DNA from: Plasmodiophora brassicae
Taxonomy: Eukaryota; Endomyxa; Phytomyxea; Plasmodiophorida; Plasmodiophoridae
Reading direction: 5' to 3'
Assembly (NCBI GenBank): GCA_039704465.1
Contig: JASFAU010000020.1
Location: forward strand, 496,001 to 560,000
Length of the DNA: 64,000 nucleotides
Below the pieces are notes generated by a model. The model made no database searches. It worked only from the letters and a program-made list of their open reading frames with translations, and was not told where the DNA came from. The first letter of the stretch is position 1, and each line of letters begins with the position of its first letter. Positions 43,601-55,224 of the stretch are shown here, piece by piece. A program made the position numbers and the translations under genes.

Positions 43601-45982
43601 TGCTGGAACGCGGCACCGCCCGCCAGGTACACCCGTTGTGCGACTGCCGGCGCGCCGCCGACTGATGTGCTGGCCACGACCGCAGCGATCGTCAACCCGT
43701 GCGCTAGTCGACCCGATCGATCGCCTGATGTCGCAGGCACACGGGGCGGTTCGCATTGGCGCGGGCGAGATCCACACGCTACGCAACGTCTGGAACGGGC
43801 CTTGGTCCGGTCGAGCCGCCGTCCTGGACAGCGGCGCCGCGCCGATCGCCCACCTGCAGTACACGCTGTAAGACGCGGTCCAGCAGCAACGCTGGCCGGG
43901 CACTTACTTGTTCCGGAGCAGGACGTCGGAGGTTCGGGGCCCCACGGTTGGTCGCCCATGGACGTTGACGATCCGGGTGGACGGGGTCCGCCTGCTGGAC
44001 GAGAACCGTCGTGCATCGATGCCAGTGGACGTGTCGTTCGCGATGCCGGTCGGCCCAGACCTGATGGCGTACCATGTGCCGACCGTGGCGGGCCACCAGG
44101 CCGTTCCCGTCGACTGGGTCCTGCCGAACGTCAACGAATCCGACCTTGACGTCATCTGGCACTGCCCTACGATTCGGTTCACGGTGATGGGCGCCGGTGA
44201 TGATGGCGACGACGTCGGCGCCGATATCCTCCAGACGGTTGCCGATCGCCACAGCAGCCTGAAGCGCGTGTCCGTCCTGAAGACGCCGTCGATCGGCCCC
44301 GACGGATCCATCTGGTACGCGGCGTTGTGCACCAATCTTCCGCGACGACCCGCCCTTTGTTGAACGCGGGCGAAAGCGTGCCAGGCCCATCGCCGCGATT
44401 GCGCTCGGCGAGGATCGGCAACGGCGCCACTCACGACGAGGCCAGCGCGTGGAGTTGCACGACGTCGCGCGACGCGAAGTGCAGCAGCGTCGTCATGCAG
44501 CCGCTGCCGCTGGACTCGTCGCCGACGCGTGAGACGCGCCTGCACGTCACCGTTGAGATCCAGGTATGGTAACGGCGTCGCGACGGCCGGGCTGGGGTCA
44601 CCTGCCGAGGTAACGGATTGGCAGGAGCTGTCGACGTCGACGGGGACGTACAGCCCGTGCTCGATGAAGGCGACGAAGGACAGCGCCGACGTCGTGTACC
44701 GGGTCGGATTGCACCGCGCGAAGCGATTCAACGTGCGGATCGTGCAGGCGGACACGGCCACGTTCACATTGGAGTCCTGCCACAAACTCAACGTTCGCAC
44801 CGGGCCCGGGCACGTCCCATGATCCACGCCTGACCGGCTCGGTTTGACAGGTCGTCGCCATTCGCAGCGGGACGCTGCGCGATCCGACCCTCTTCGAATG
44901 CGACATTGTCCAGGAACACGGTACGTCCCGCCGTGGCCCAGGTCGTTGGGCGTGCTGAACAGCGAACCGTCAGTGCACATGCACGACCGGGTGCTGTCGT
45001 TCCGGTGCGCGTGGCCGGCCGATCTCGTCCACCACTCGTACACGCAACGCGGCACGACGTTCGACCTCGACCTGGAGCTGAACCTGTTCGTCCAGTGGCA
45101 ATCGGCGCCCGTTGCCATACGCCGGACAGTCACTTGCAAGGTACCCTGACACGCGTGCAAACAGTGTTCTGAACGGCGTTCCCTGAGCACGTTCCCGACA
45201 GGCCTACGCAGGAATGGGCCTGCTGCGATCCCTGGTGAACAACATCGCCCGAGGAGGGCACCGCCCGGCAGGTCCGACAATGGATGATGAGCACAGCGAA
45301 GGCTTACCATGATGCCGCAGGCGTGTTCTGCACGGTGGCATCCGGGCCCATCACGCCGCTGGTCGCCTCGATGCGGGCGCAGATGTCGTCCCTGGCGAAG
45401 AGCATCGCTGTCAAGTTGGACCTCGAGAAGGTACGCGCGGCACATTGACCGGGACGATGTTGCGAGCCCAACACGAGCGTATGCAGGTCCGGCAGCGGTC
45501 GTCGCGTTCCTACACCCTCGCTGATGTCGTCCTCGAGGCCTTGTCGCGGTACCGCTGCGTTCGCGATGCGACTCCCGGAACGCCAGCAACGACGCCGACG
45601 TCAAAGGGGACCATCACGCAAACCAGCGATATCAACAGGTACCAATTCTGGGTGCACCGTTCCCTGTGCCAAGACGTTGACAACCAGGATGCACAGTCAG
45701 ACGGAGCGCAACGGTTACCTGGTCGACGTGACCCGGCGTCGTCGTCGAATGTACTATGTGCTGCGGTACCCATTGCTGCAGGTGTATGGCGACGCGAGCA
45801 GCCAGCGCGAAACGGACGCCATCGACCTGGTCAGCGCAGCCGTCCACATCGACGCGGCGAACGCGTTCACGCTGGTTCTGCAGACGAAGGCGTCCGGCGC
45901 GTACACCCTGCAAGCCAGCTCCGAGGACGATCTACACAACTGGGTGCAGTGCCTCGCCAGATACATCCTTGTGGTCCGCTAG
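40657..45982 (+). CDS. Kinesin-3 (KIF1/UNC-104 type) motor with FHA and PH domains
   Basis: Twenty exons: 40657-40953, 41018-41284, 41356-41461, 41520-41666, 41719-41975, 42045-42126, 42188-42782, 42845-43004, 43072-43413, 43498-43626, 43686-43867, 43922-44314, 44377-44563, 44625-44792, 44851-44920, 44974-45140, 45202-45271, 45321-45430, 45487-45638, 45688-45982; 1391 aa, phases all agree. N-terminal motor with P-loop GQTGSGKSY, switch I ESSRSH and switch II DLAGSE; neck coiled coil; FHA (YYLRQGETRVGRSRD, GDRVILG); KIF1-type middle region; C-terminal PH (YVLRYPLLQVYGD to YILVVR). A plus-end cargo motor, the PH domain binding vesicle lipids. Exons 9 and 13 have alternative boundaries. Confidence 0.88.
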
Positions 45983-46000
45983 CCCGACGACGATAATACA

Positions 46001-46480
46001 TCACGAACAGTAGTACCGATGCAGGCGGGATCCGGAAGCACAGCTTACAGCTGTTTGTCGTTGTTGTATGGCATTGGTATTTCCAGGCCACAATGACGGG
46101 TCACCCCGGGACAAACGCGTCAGCAGCCGTTGATGCGCACCCCTGCAGCGATTCAGGTGATCGAGTTTGTCGCCCCAACGTGAACGGTACGTCTTGAGGA
46201 GTTCCTGCACTGGAAGATCATGAGTGGCCGACACAGCCAGCGGAGCCCCAACGGGCCGGTCAGCAAATTCGTGAGCGGCGACCTTCTCCATCGTGTCCGC
46301 CAGGGTACTGCACGTGATGACATCGGACACCAGGACCTGGTCCAGCAAGGACGGCGTCGACTGAGACATCCCGAACTGTGTGCAAGCACTCTGAAAGGCG
46401 GCGATGCCCGGCAGAGACGTCTTAGTCGGAACGTTGTTCCGCAGGATGACGTACAGTATCCAACAGCTGTTGCAGTACAA
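46001..46480 (-). pseudogene. Unknown remnant, copy A of a duplicated segment
   Basis: Reads LLDQVLVSDVITCSTLADTM and EKVAAHEFADRPVG, then VQELLKTYRSRWGDKL. The same sequence in broken frames is at 49,620-50,152. No family recognised. Conservation of codons in the shared part suggests it was once coding. Confidence 0.4.
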
Positions 46481-46595
46481 TTGTCGGCACTTTCCTTACC
46501 CGGCGTCACAGCCGTCTGACATGGCGATCACGTCATGCCCATACAGTGACGTTGTGTACAGGCACTCATCCATCGTCACCGTTACCGACAGCGTC

Positions 46596-46786
46596 CCCGA
46601 ACTAAACTAAACTAAGCTGAGCGAACCTCATCCCGTTCGGATATCGTCCAGGCGCGACGAACCCTGATGGCCCGGTGCTGCCCGGCCGGGGGATGCTGGC
46701 GTTCTGCTGGCTGATCAACCTGCGCCGGTCCTCGGGACCCGAGGCCGAGGCGCCTGCGTGAAAAGGGCGACAAACAAACTCAACTC
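46596..46786 (+). mobile_element. Diverged LINE/SINE tail copies
   Basis: ACTAAACTAAACTAAG at 46,599-46,615 and, at 46,731-46,786, CCTCGGGACCCGAGGCCGAGG followed by GCGCCTGCGTGAAAAGGGCG and a CAACT-repeat tail. The second matches the LINE 3' end at 14,028-14,098 with about 80% identity, including its stem-loop. Confidence 0.6.
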
Positions 46787-46892
46787 AACTGACCCATCGG
46801 ACCATATGGCACTGGTGTTGTTCCTCAATTTGAATTAGACGCCTGACGCAACGAGTCTTGCGCTTAGCCACGTACGTGACGCTGATCCATGG

Positions 46893-48933
46893 TCATCCGT
46901 ACGCCGGCCTCAGAAGCTTCAGAAGCCATTGTCCAAGTTCTCCTTTCACCCTGGACCACTGTCCAAAATTCACATCGACAACTATCCAGCCGTGCCGCTC
47001 CAGTAAGTGGCGCTTCAGCCTGGAAGCCCCATTCATCGACGTGAGAACACCGGACTGGCTATCGCGGAGGAAGTGTGTTGGGCCATTCACTTCGACAGCA
47101 ATCTTGCGACCAGAAGGCGAAACAAGAGCTGCGTCAACAGTATAACCGGTGATAGGGCAGACGTATCCATGACGGACAGAACCAGGCGGGTACATTCGCC
47201 GAAGAACACCGACAACTTCACGCTCCATTTGGGATGTACGTTGCTGCTGGTCGGACATCGCAGCACTCCAACTGGTCACCATCCCTCTCGTGTCCACGTG
47301 ACAGACACGATCGACAACAGAATCAAACTCGGGTCTCCCATAGAAGAGTCGCCATAAATGCAGCTGTGCATGTTCCTCAACGGCAAACAAGCCACTCGAA
47401 AAGAGGAAGCACGCGCGGCCGACCATAGCTTCGACGACGCGAACATCGGGTAGGAAGCGGACAACGGAGAATGCCCAAACCGTATTGGCGACGAGCTGCG
47501 GGCTGAATTCTGTCATGAGCGACAGCGTACGACGGGAAAGGGCGATGAACAGAGCACGGTTCTCAATCGACAAGGTCGCGAACGCCCATGCCATAGTGGC
47601 TACATTGTGGGCGTTGAAGTCTGTCATGACCGACACAGCATGATCAGCAAGGGCATCGAACAGGGCGCGGCTCTCGATCGACAATGTCGCGAACGCCCAC
47701 GCCGTATTGGTGACACTCTGTGCGTTGAAGTGCGTCATGGTCGCCAGGGCACGATCGCCGAGGGCATTGAACAGGGCGCGGTTCTCGAACGACAGTGTCG
47801 CGAAAGCCCACGCCGTATTCGCGATATTCTGTGCGCTGAATCCGATCATGACCGCCAGAGCACGACCGGCAAGGGCATCGAACAACTCGCTGTGCTCGAA
47901 CGACAATTTCGCGAATGCCCACGCCGTATTGGCGACACCCTGTGCGCTGAATTGCCCCATGATCATCAGAGCACGACCGGCAAGGGCATCGAACAGTTCA
48001 CGGTCCTCGATCGACGATTTCGCAAATGCCCACGCCGTGTTGGCGACACCCTGTGAGTTGAATTCCGTCATGGTCGCCAGCGCGCGATCCCCAAGGGCAT
48101 CGAACAGGGCGCGGTCCTCGAACGACAATGTCGCGAACGCCCACGCCGTATTGGCGACGTTCTGTGCGCTGAATTCTGTCATGATCGTCAGAGCACGACC
48201 GGCAAGGGCATGGAGCAGTTCGCGGTTCTCGATCGAGAGTGTCGCGAACGCCCACGCCGTATTGCCGACATCCTGCGGTTTGAATTCGGTCATGATCGCC
48301 AGCGCACGACCGGCGATGGCGGTGAACAGCGCACGGTGCTCGATCGACACTGTCGCGAACGCCCACGCCGTACTGGCGATACCCTGTGCGTTGAATTGCG
48401 CTATACACGCCAACGCATGATTGCCGAGGGCACTGAACAGGACGGGGCTGTCGATGCGTCCCCTGGCAAGCGATTGCAAAAGCATTGCCGTTGCTTTGGC
48501 ATTGTAGCCGGTAATGCGTTTTCGGTGTCGTTGAAGAGCAACAGCAATGGCGTTGAGCACACCTGTTGGAACATGATTCTGTCTCAGAGAAACGGAAACG
48601 CTTCGCGGCATGGACGACAATCGCATACGCTTATCTGTAGACCCGCTGCGCGAAAGCTTGTTGGCAAGGTGCGGTAGTAGATAGAAATCGTTGCGGTCAA
48701 GGAACTGACCTTCCTGCAGATAGGCGACGGCGCTGTCTACGGTTTGCTTGTTCGGGGGATCCCGATACCGAAGATTGTCGTCTAGGACATGGAGCGCGGA
48801 CGTCGAGGTCACCGCCGGCACAATCTATACGCACGGTTAGATCCAAACGATGATGCAGTTAATGTTACGACAAGATGCAAGCCGCACGTACGCCTATGAG
48901 AAGGACAGGCAGAAGGAGAGCGAACGACGCCAT
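46893..48933 (-). CDS. Heptatricopeptide-repeat protein with RAP domain
   Basis: Exon 1 48933-48892 and exon 2 48824-46893 (67-bp intron with CTAAC branch) give 657 aa. The core is nine 37-residue repeats ending TAWAFATLSIENR, the heptatricopeptide (HPR) type known from apicomplexan organellar RNA-binding proteins. The C-terminus is a RAP domain (about residues 580-655): KIAVEVNGPTHFLRD, SRLKRHLLERHGWIVVDV. Expected role is mitochondrial or plastid RNA processing. The frame lacks an ATG before 48,626, so either the small first exon (MASFALLLPVLLIG) or M at 48,626 starts it. The hydrophobic start is odd for an organellar presequence. Confidence 0.85.
47443..48441 (-). repeat. Nine tandem 111-bp coding repeats
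   Basis: Each unit encodes 37 residues. DNA similarity between units is high (for example GCGAACGCCCACGCCGTATT recurs), implying recent expansion or gene conversion. Confidence 0.9.
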
Positions 48934-49619
48934 GATGCGAGGGCACCGCCGCTGGCCGGCGTCGGAGTGTCTGGAACGACAAGGGCAGCGGAGATGGTTG
49001 CTGCTGCGATGGTCGTCCCCAGTAGACACATCGTCGCCGGCGTTGGCCAGACCCAACCACACCCAGGGGGTCGACAGCTGCGTCTCCCCAGCAGACGACG
49101 CAGCGACGTCTGCAGCGCGCGGGTCTGCACCAGAGGCAACCTTCATGGCACGGACGCTATTTGCAATGGCGAACCCAGGCCGCGGAGTCGGTCCATGGCC
49201 GGGCAGGCAGCCGCGTCGCGCGGTACGTGCCACGTGGACTGGTCTGTCTGGCCACCCCAGTCGGGGCTTGACTGCGAGAGAAGCCGCGCGTCGCTCTTTT
49301 GACGCGGACAGCTATTCCTGGCTCGGACACCGTGAGAAAAGGCTGCATTTTCCGATACAAACGTTTGCCGAGGTCTGCAGCGATTGTTTGACATCATATT
49401 GAAAGATCTTGCTGCCGCGTATTGAGCCAACGACAGTGCTGGCGTAAAACCGCCGGTACCGCCCAGTTCTCTGCCAGACGCGTAGCATCACTGCCGAATA
49501 TGGTCACCGACCTGACCGCCCCAGCCGGCTGATGGCAGCGCTATGTCTCCAGCACGTAAGGATTCAATGTCTAATACCACTGGCGTCTGGTGACTGAAAA
49601 CGAATCTGCGATGACCGAC
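48934..49619. other. Intergenic, nothing recognised
   Basis: Presumed promoter of the HPR-RAP gene and spacer. Open frames look incidental. Confidence 0.4.
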
Positions 49620-50152
49620 ATAGAGGCGGGATCCGGAAGCACTCACGGCTGTTTGTCGTTGTTGTATGACATTGGCATTTCCAGGCCGCAGTGACGGGCC
49701 ACGCCTGGACAAACGCGTTCAGCAGCCCGTTGACGTGTCGCGGGGGACGATGACATGGGCGCGCACCTCTGCAGAGATTCATGTTATCGCGTTTGACACC
49801 CCAACGATACTTCTTGAGGAGTTCCTGCACATGGGAGGAGTCATTACAGGCGGACAGCGAGGCGCGCGGAGCCCCCCCGAACGGATCGATCAGCAACCTC
49901 GTGAGCGGCGACCTTCTCCATCGTGTCCGCCAGGGAGCTGCGCGTGATGACATTGGACAGCAGGACCTGGTCCAGCCAGGACGACGCCGACTGCCGCGCC
50001 GCCGCCGTCCGGAACTGGCCTTGCGCCTCGACGACCAGGCGCGACAGGCGCTCGACGACCTTCATCCGTCGCGACCACACCAAAATCCGGATGGCGTTCC
50101 GCGCGCCGCCGGAACAGTCGCATGTACGAAGCAGGACAGATGAGCAGGTCAC
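49620..50152 (-). pseudogene. Unknown remnant, copy B of a duplicated segment
   Basis: WLDQVLLSNVITRSSLADTM and EKVAAHEVADRS match copy A at 46,001-46,480. Then a frameshift leads to VQELLKKYRWGVKRDNMNL. The part upstream in minus sense (MKVVERLSRLVVEAQGQFRT) has no counterpart in copy A. Confidence 0.4.
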
Positions 50153-50475
50153 GAGAATGGGGCAGACTCGATCAGCGATGGGCGCAGGAGACGACGTGGT
50201 GATTGGCCATGCAGGAGAAGCGTCAACGATGCGTGCGTTGAAGGTCGACCCATGTCACTGTTGTTGCTGCAGTATCCATTTTGAATTCCCGATCTTGCCA
50301 GGTGACGCTGATACCCTTGATCATCAGTACGTTTCAGATCTGAAGCTCGTCGGGGCCAAGTGGAGCCAAAATGTGTTGGCCCCACACGTAGACATCAGAT
50401 GGACGCGCAACCAGCATCGCATCACTTTGTCAAGTTGAACGGTCGACAGAGGATGTCGTAAATCCATCCGAAGCG

Positions 50476-50579
50476 ATAAGCCTTACAAGTTCTTCCTCGC
50501 TTCTACCTCCGTACGTGCAACAGTTCAATATTGCACATACTGAGGTAGAAGCGAGGAAGAACTTGTTCGTAAGGCTTAT
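50476..50579. repeat. Inverted repeat, arms about 35 bp
   Basis: 50,476-50,509 pairs with 50,542-50,579 (three extra bases in the right arm). The 32-bp loop itself contains GTGCAA/TTGCAC. Confidence 0.88.
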
Positions 50580-50976
50580 AGTTGGCCAGCAGCTGGTACC
50601 ATCGACTCACCGCGATCAGATTCATCGAATCTGCCTCCTGGGCCACGCAAAGGGGCCAGGACAGATCAAACTTAACCAGATGACGAATGTCGCCCATGTA
50701 GAGGCCAGCGCCTTCGAAACCGACAATAAACTTCGAATTGGATGTTGTGTAGGATGCGTCGGCATCCTGCGTTCGGAACATGCAATTACCTAAGAGCATC
50801 CAGTCAGATGATGGGGAATACGAATTAGCAAAGGTTGTGGATACCGATGTCCGCACGCGAACTGGCCTGAAGAGCTCTCGGCAGACACACAGGGCTGTAT
50901 GCCAATTTGTGGTAGTCGAAGAACACATTGAAATTTCCGAGCTGTCGCCGCATGCCATCGAACGTTCCAATATTTC

Positions 50977-51048
50977 TGGCGTTCGTCGCTTCAGCAAAGG
51001 CTTTGACCAACCTGGCGTTCGTCGCTTCAGCAAAGGCTTTGACCAACC
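50977..51048 (-). repeat. Tandem duplication, 2 x 36 bp
   Basis: Perfect copies at 50,977-51,012 and 51,013-51,048, in frame with the transposase, encoding LVKAFAEATNAR twice. Confidence 0.92.
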
Positions 51049-51105
51049 GAATGATGGCCAGTTATTATTCGGTGAGGTGAAAACCAGGGCACAGAAAACA
51101 TACCT

Positions 51106-51565
51106 ATGAATCTTCTGGCAAACTTGGGAGAACACTATCGAGAGGAAGGAGGGGTGTTTGAATTCGATATTGACATCGATTGTCGCCTACAGGAAATTTG
51201 GTTGGCTCGTCCTCAAGGACTGCAGTTCGCGGCAATGTATAATGATGTCGTACAACTCGATGGTGGTGCCAAGTCCCCAACAATATAAGACTTCCCTATC
51301 GACATATTATTCGGTGAGGTGAAAACCAGGGCACAGAAAACATACCCAAACAGTCAATGACTGTTGCAGGAAGAAACGTGAAACCGTAAGCATTCATCTT
51401 GGCACCACCATCGAGTTATACGACATCATTATACATTGCCGCGAACTGCAGTCCTTGAGGACGAGCCAACCAAATTTCCTGTAGGCGACAATCGATGTCA
51501 ATATCGAATTCAAACACCCCTCCTTCCTCTCGATAGTGTTCTCCCAATTTTGCCAGAAGATTCAT
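51106..51565. repeat. Inverted duplication inside the MULE, arms 168 bp
   Basis: 51,106-51,273 is the reverse complement of 51,398-51,565 with very few differences. Spacer 124 bp. A 40-bp block (ATTATTCGGTGAGGTGAAAA...) is also repeated directly at 51,065 and 51,305. Confidence 0.93.
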
Positions 51566-52599
51566 AGCATTTGGGTCGCCTCCGAAAGCCCGCAGCTTTC
51601 CCGTTCTCAGCATTCGATGCAATACAGGTCTTCCAAATGTGACATCAGGAAACTGATCAGCAAGCATCTTAACAACCTAAACTCCCGTCATTAAAACCAG
51701 TTGCGCAGATCAAACGTAAAACGATATACCATTGGGAACGGAAGGGAATATTTGCCCAGCGCAAGAATTGCGGACGCTTGTTCCTTGGTCAGGTCACGTT
51801 GATGGGTGACACGAACGCCATTACTCGACGGAAGTTCCACTGGGTGGTTGTGGTCGAGACAAAAGTTGGCGTCCTTCACGACGTACTTGCGTTGCTTTAC
51901 GTCGTACGTGAAAGGAATTCTGAGCGTGCAAGTTGTTCGAATGGTTCGAACTTTTTTCTTGCCTGGCTCCTTAAAATTGCAGTATGCGTGGCCTGAGGGA
52001 AATAGTTGGGGTTATCAATACGGTTATCGACTACAACGAGGGACCGACCTCGCGCCCACGCACCATCGTGGCCAAACAATTTGACGGAGCGTTCCTTTGT
52101 TGCAAAAGCTTTGAACTGGACGTTGTTCTGAGACGAAGAGCAAATTTCATTCGACGCCGAACAACGGAATGGAAGAGTTACTGACATGACAGGCAGTTTC
52201 CTGGCGTAGGTTTCCAGAAAAAGTTTCAACTCGACATGAGTACTGTCGAAGGCCATGGCTGGTGCCGGAACCCAGGTGGCGTCGCCATCGGAATAATCCG
52301 GGTCGTCCCCCATTTCACCATCATCGGAATGGAAATGGGATCTTCGACTGTTGGCGGGTGCACGCTGTCTTGTTGTACCTACGTCGATGTCCTTTGGATC
52401 GCCTATTTCGCAAGTATCGATCTCCGGAACATCAACGTCCGAGCCTTGAACGCTGAGGTAACTCGCTCGCTGTTCAGCCGAGATGCGGTTCGCCAGAAAC
52501 CAGTGGACGATCTCATCGTCATTAGCCATTGCTGTCACCCTGACACCCGGTCGCTCTACGACGCACACTGTTTGCGGACGGCGCGGTCCGCAGCTGGGT

Positions 52600-54162
52600 G
52601 GGCCGTGGCGGACTGCACGTACAGGCGTACAGTACAGGCAACTCCGCGCTCATTGATTAATAGTAGGATTAATTTCGCGGGACGACAAGCGGGATTCGTC
52701 CCGCGGAACGAGAACCTGGTGTCGTCCCGCGGAACAACAAAACATTTCCTGTTCCTGAGTGAGTACTGCAGACGGAAATCGCTTCGCAGGAAAGTAGCGC
52801 CCTGGACCATCTGCAAGGACTGAGCAATAGCAATTGTCCCCGATATGGTAGACTGCAAGACATCTTTCATGAAGTAAACCCATCGCTCAATTGGCCAGGT
52901 CCAAACGCATCCGACCAATGGCCCCCATCGTTTGATGATATCAGGCAAGTGAACAAGCGAGTGCATCGAAATTGTCAACAGCGACGACGGTATGACTGAT
53001 TCCAGGTACGCCATTGCATCACTAAACGCCTTGATCACAGAATCCAGATCGCTCTTGACGAACGTCTTCGTCAGCAATGTCGATAGCGCATGGAGAAACT
53101 GGAAAATCGCCACCCAGATGGGAACAATAGGAGAATCTGGGCGGGACTGAAGAAGAATTCTGGCAACAATCGACCACCAGAGACCGATGCCGAGGTCTCC
53201 CACCCAAACCAGAGAGTCCGCCGCCTCCCACCAAGAAGATAACAAGGGGTTCTTTGCTTTCGAAGGCCCTCCCGATACCCAAGTCAGTTTCTTCAGAACA
53301 ACGTCGAGTTCGACAGCAAGGAGAAGACCATTTACCGCCCGATTTCACTTTTGCTGGAAAGGCAGTGTTATTAGGCCAAGCCCAGACAGGAACGGGTCCG
53401 CTTTCGCGACCAAATAGTTTCTCGTCCTGCAGTAACGTGTTAGGAACAATCTTGATTCGAACACAGAACGCGCACGCATGCTTACCTCCGCATTGTACAA
53501 CGAAGTGCCGGAGCCGTAATACTCAATTGCCTTGAACAGCGGGCGAGTTACCCACAAGCAAACGGCATGGATCGGATCATGCACATAGTTGGACCGATGT
53601 CCGAAACTTGAGAGGAGGCCGACGGAATACACGTCAGAGCCAGGGCCGCGAAATCCACCCCGATCGTCGGCATTCCCTGATGCCATGCGACGCCGAGTGT
53701 CATCATCGTCCTTGAGGCGTACGTCAGCGCGGAGCTGATTGAGCGACCGCGAGTCACATGGCCTTTCATCGCGAGATAGTGAGTCCAGCGTTTCAACCAA
53801 GTCCTCGTAGATATTAGACAACTGTAGCAGCATATAGATCGAAGGTCAGTGATAAGACGACCGGAGTTATCCACCTGACAAAGTGTTCGTGATTTGCGGA
53901 ACCCAGCACACCCAGGCGTTTCGGGCCACGTTCGAGACTTTCGCGAGCATTGCATGACAAGCGTGGCATGGCCTGGAACGGAATGGGTTACAGAAAGGCG
54001 TGAGCCGAAACGCCTGGCTGGAACCCCCATTCCGTTCCAGGTCATGCCACGCTTGTCATGCAATGCGTTCGCGAAAGTCTCGAACGTGGCGTCATTCAGG
54101 GTTTTTGAATGCAGAACGTTCAATATACTGACAAGGCGTTGGACTTCCGGGGACGCGAACAT
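52600..54162 (-). mobile_element. CACTA-like transposon remnant (DUF4218-type region)
   Basis: The minus strand carries SMHSLVHLPDIIKRWGPLVG and VWTWPIERWVYFMKDVLQS, the signature of the DUF4218 region that follows the TNP2 transposase in En/Spm elements. Upstream pieces in other frames (DPIHAVCLWVTRPLFKAIEY; VQRLVSILNVLHSKTLNDA) probably come from the TNP2 part. Many frame breaks. No CACTA termini seen. Confidence 0.55.
53926..54089. repeat. Inverted duplication, arms about 61 bp
   Basis: 53,926-53,986 pairs with 54,029-54,089 with few differences. The spacer holds the inverse (54,007-54,019) of a sequence lying just outside the left arm (53,912-53,924). Confidence 0.88.
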
Positions 54163-54892
54163 GAACGCCCCGTGATATTTTCACAGACCGGTGCGCGGAT
54201 CGTCCAAGGCATCCCGCTTGCCATTCTGGCTGGTGCAGCTGGTGGCACATAACTCAACGTAGTCTATTGCCTGCCATTCGAAAGCTCAGAAACGCCATTG
54301 CGATCGCCTTGCTACAGATTGATTTCCTTACCATATTATTGACGGCAGATATGCACCAGACGTTTCTGATACATCCACTGACGGCGTCGAATACGGAGGA
54401 ACCATAACAATACATCAAGTTGAGCTCGAAAGCATCGAGGCGTTGCAATGCTCTCCGATGCCCCTTTGCGACGCTGGGAATCAGCGTGACGGGAGCTATT
54501 AACCCCTGATTGCAGCGAGTCGATGCTGGCAACCCCATTCACGCATGCGCCCAAGAAATACGTTCTGAGAAGCGTCGGAACCAGCGCCCTGTCGACGGAC
54601 GGCGGGGAGTCCCGGCCGCCATGGCTGACAGACGGCTTCATTCGGCGGCCGACGGGCGACGAAACGACGTGCGCCACGCACTTCGAGATCGGCACCACAA
54701 ACAATTGCCTCGAAACGGGCCCCACTGGTTCTAAACGCTGAGCGGATCTTGACTGAATGTAATTGCTGGGCCTGTGTGCTGGAATTGCTGTGGCTGAGTG
54801 GCTTCCGCCATCCGGGATACCCTGTCTCCCATGTGGCTCCAGTTTGGAGCCGACTGGTTCCCAGTGAGAAGCAAACCTTGTGGCAGTCCAGG
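54163..54892. other. Accessory DNA, no gene recognised
   Basis: Short overlapping open frames, none with a recognised domain. Probably transposon-derived. Confidence 0.35.
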
Positions 54893-54990
54893 TTCCCCTC
54901 CAGCCGTACCCCTCAAATAAGTGACGCTTCAACCGGGGAGCCCCATTCATCGACGTGAGAACATGGGAATGGCAATATCGGAGGAAGATT
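54893..54990 (-). pseudogene. RAP-domain gene fragment
   Basis: Encodes HVLTSMNGAPRLKRHLFEGY, matching LTSMNGASRLKRHLLERHGW of the HPR-RAP gene (46,967-47,075) at DNA level as well. Only this piece of the RAP domain is present. Confidence 0.7.
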
Positions 54991-55050
54991 GATATGTTGA
55001 GGACGAGGGGACGTACCGCTTGAACAGCCGATCCTTTTGTCGTTGGGATA

Positions 55051-55224
55051 ATGACGTCACAGGCAGCCCTGCTGGTCGCTCGGGAAGCCTCCAATATCGG
55101 CAGATATCTTAAGCACTTCGCGGGTACGGTAGGACAGTCAGATTCGTCGGAAGGTGACGTTCGTGACGCGTTTGCTGCCATCGGTGTGCGGTGGGACGTG
55201 TTACACGACTATTTTCTTAATTAA
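55051..55224 (+). CDS. Small ORF, 57 aa, unknown
   Basis: ATG 55,051 to TAA 55,224 (MTSQAALLVAREASNIGRYL, ends VLHDYFLN). Overlaps the last 24 bp of UBE2J on the other strand. It looks like a helical fragment and might be a last exon of a larger gene. No homology recognised. Confidence 0.25.
   Translation: MTSQAALLVAREASNIGRYLKHFAGTVGQSDSSEGDVRDAFAAIGVRWDVLHDYFLN

Larger units (their letters stand above)
50503..52529 (-). mobile_element. Mutator-like (MULE) transposon remnant with FAR1-type DNA-binding region
   Basis: ATG 52,529 (MANDDEIVHW) starts an acidic region. A WRKY/FAR1-like motif follows in other frames (FTYDVKQRKY, FCLDHNHPVELPSSNGVRV, HQRDLTKEQ). Then the MULE transposase core: LGEHYREEGGVFEFDIDI, LARPQGLQFAAMYNDVV, LDGGAKMNAYGFTFLP and, after another shift, FTSPNNNWPSFGW. 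Stops, frameshifts, an internal 36-bp duplication and a 168-bp inverted duplication break it. Terminal inverted repeats were not found. Confidence 0.65.

Noticed and set aside
48821..48823. HPR-RAP start at 48,821
   Set aside because: The codon is GTG. A spliced first exon or the ATG at 48,626 is more likely.
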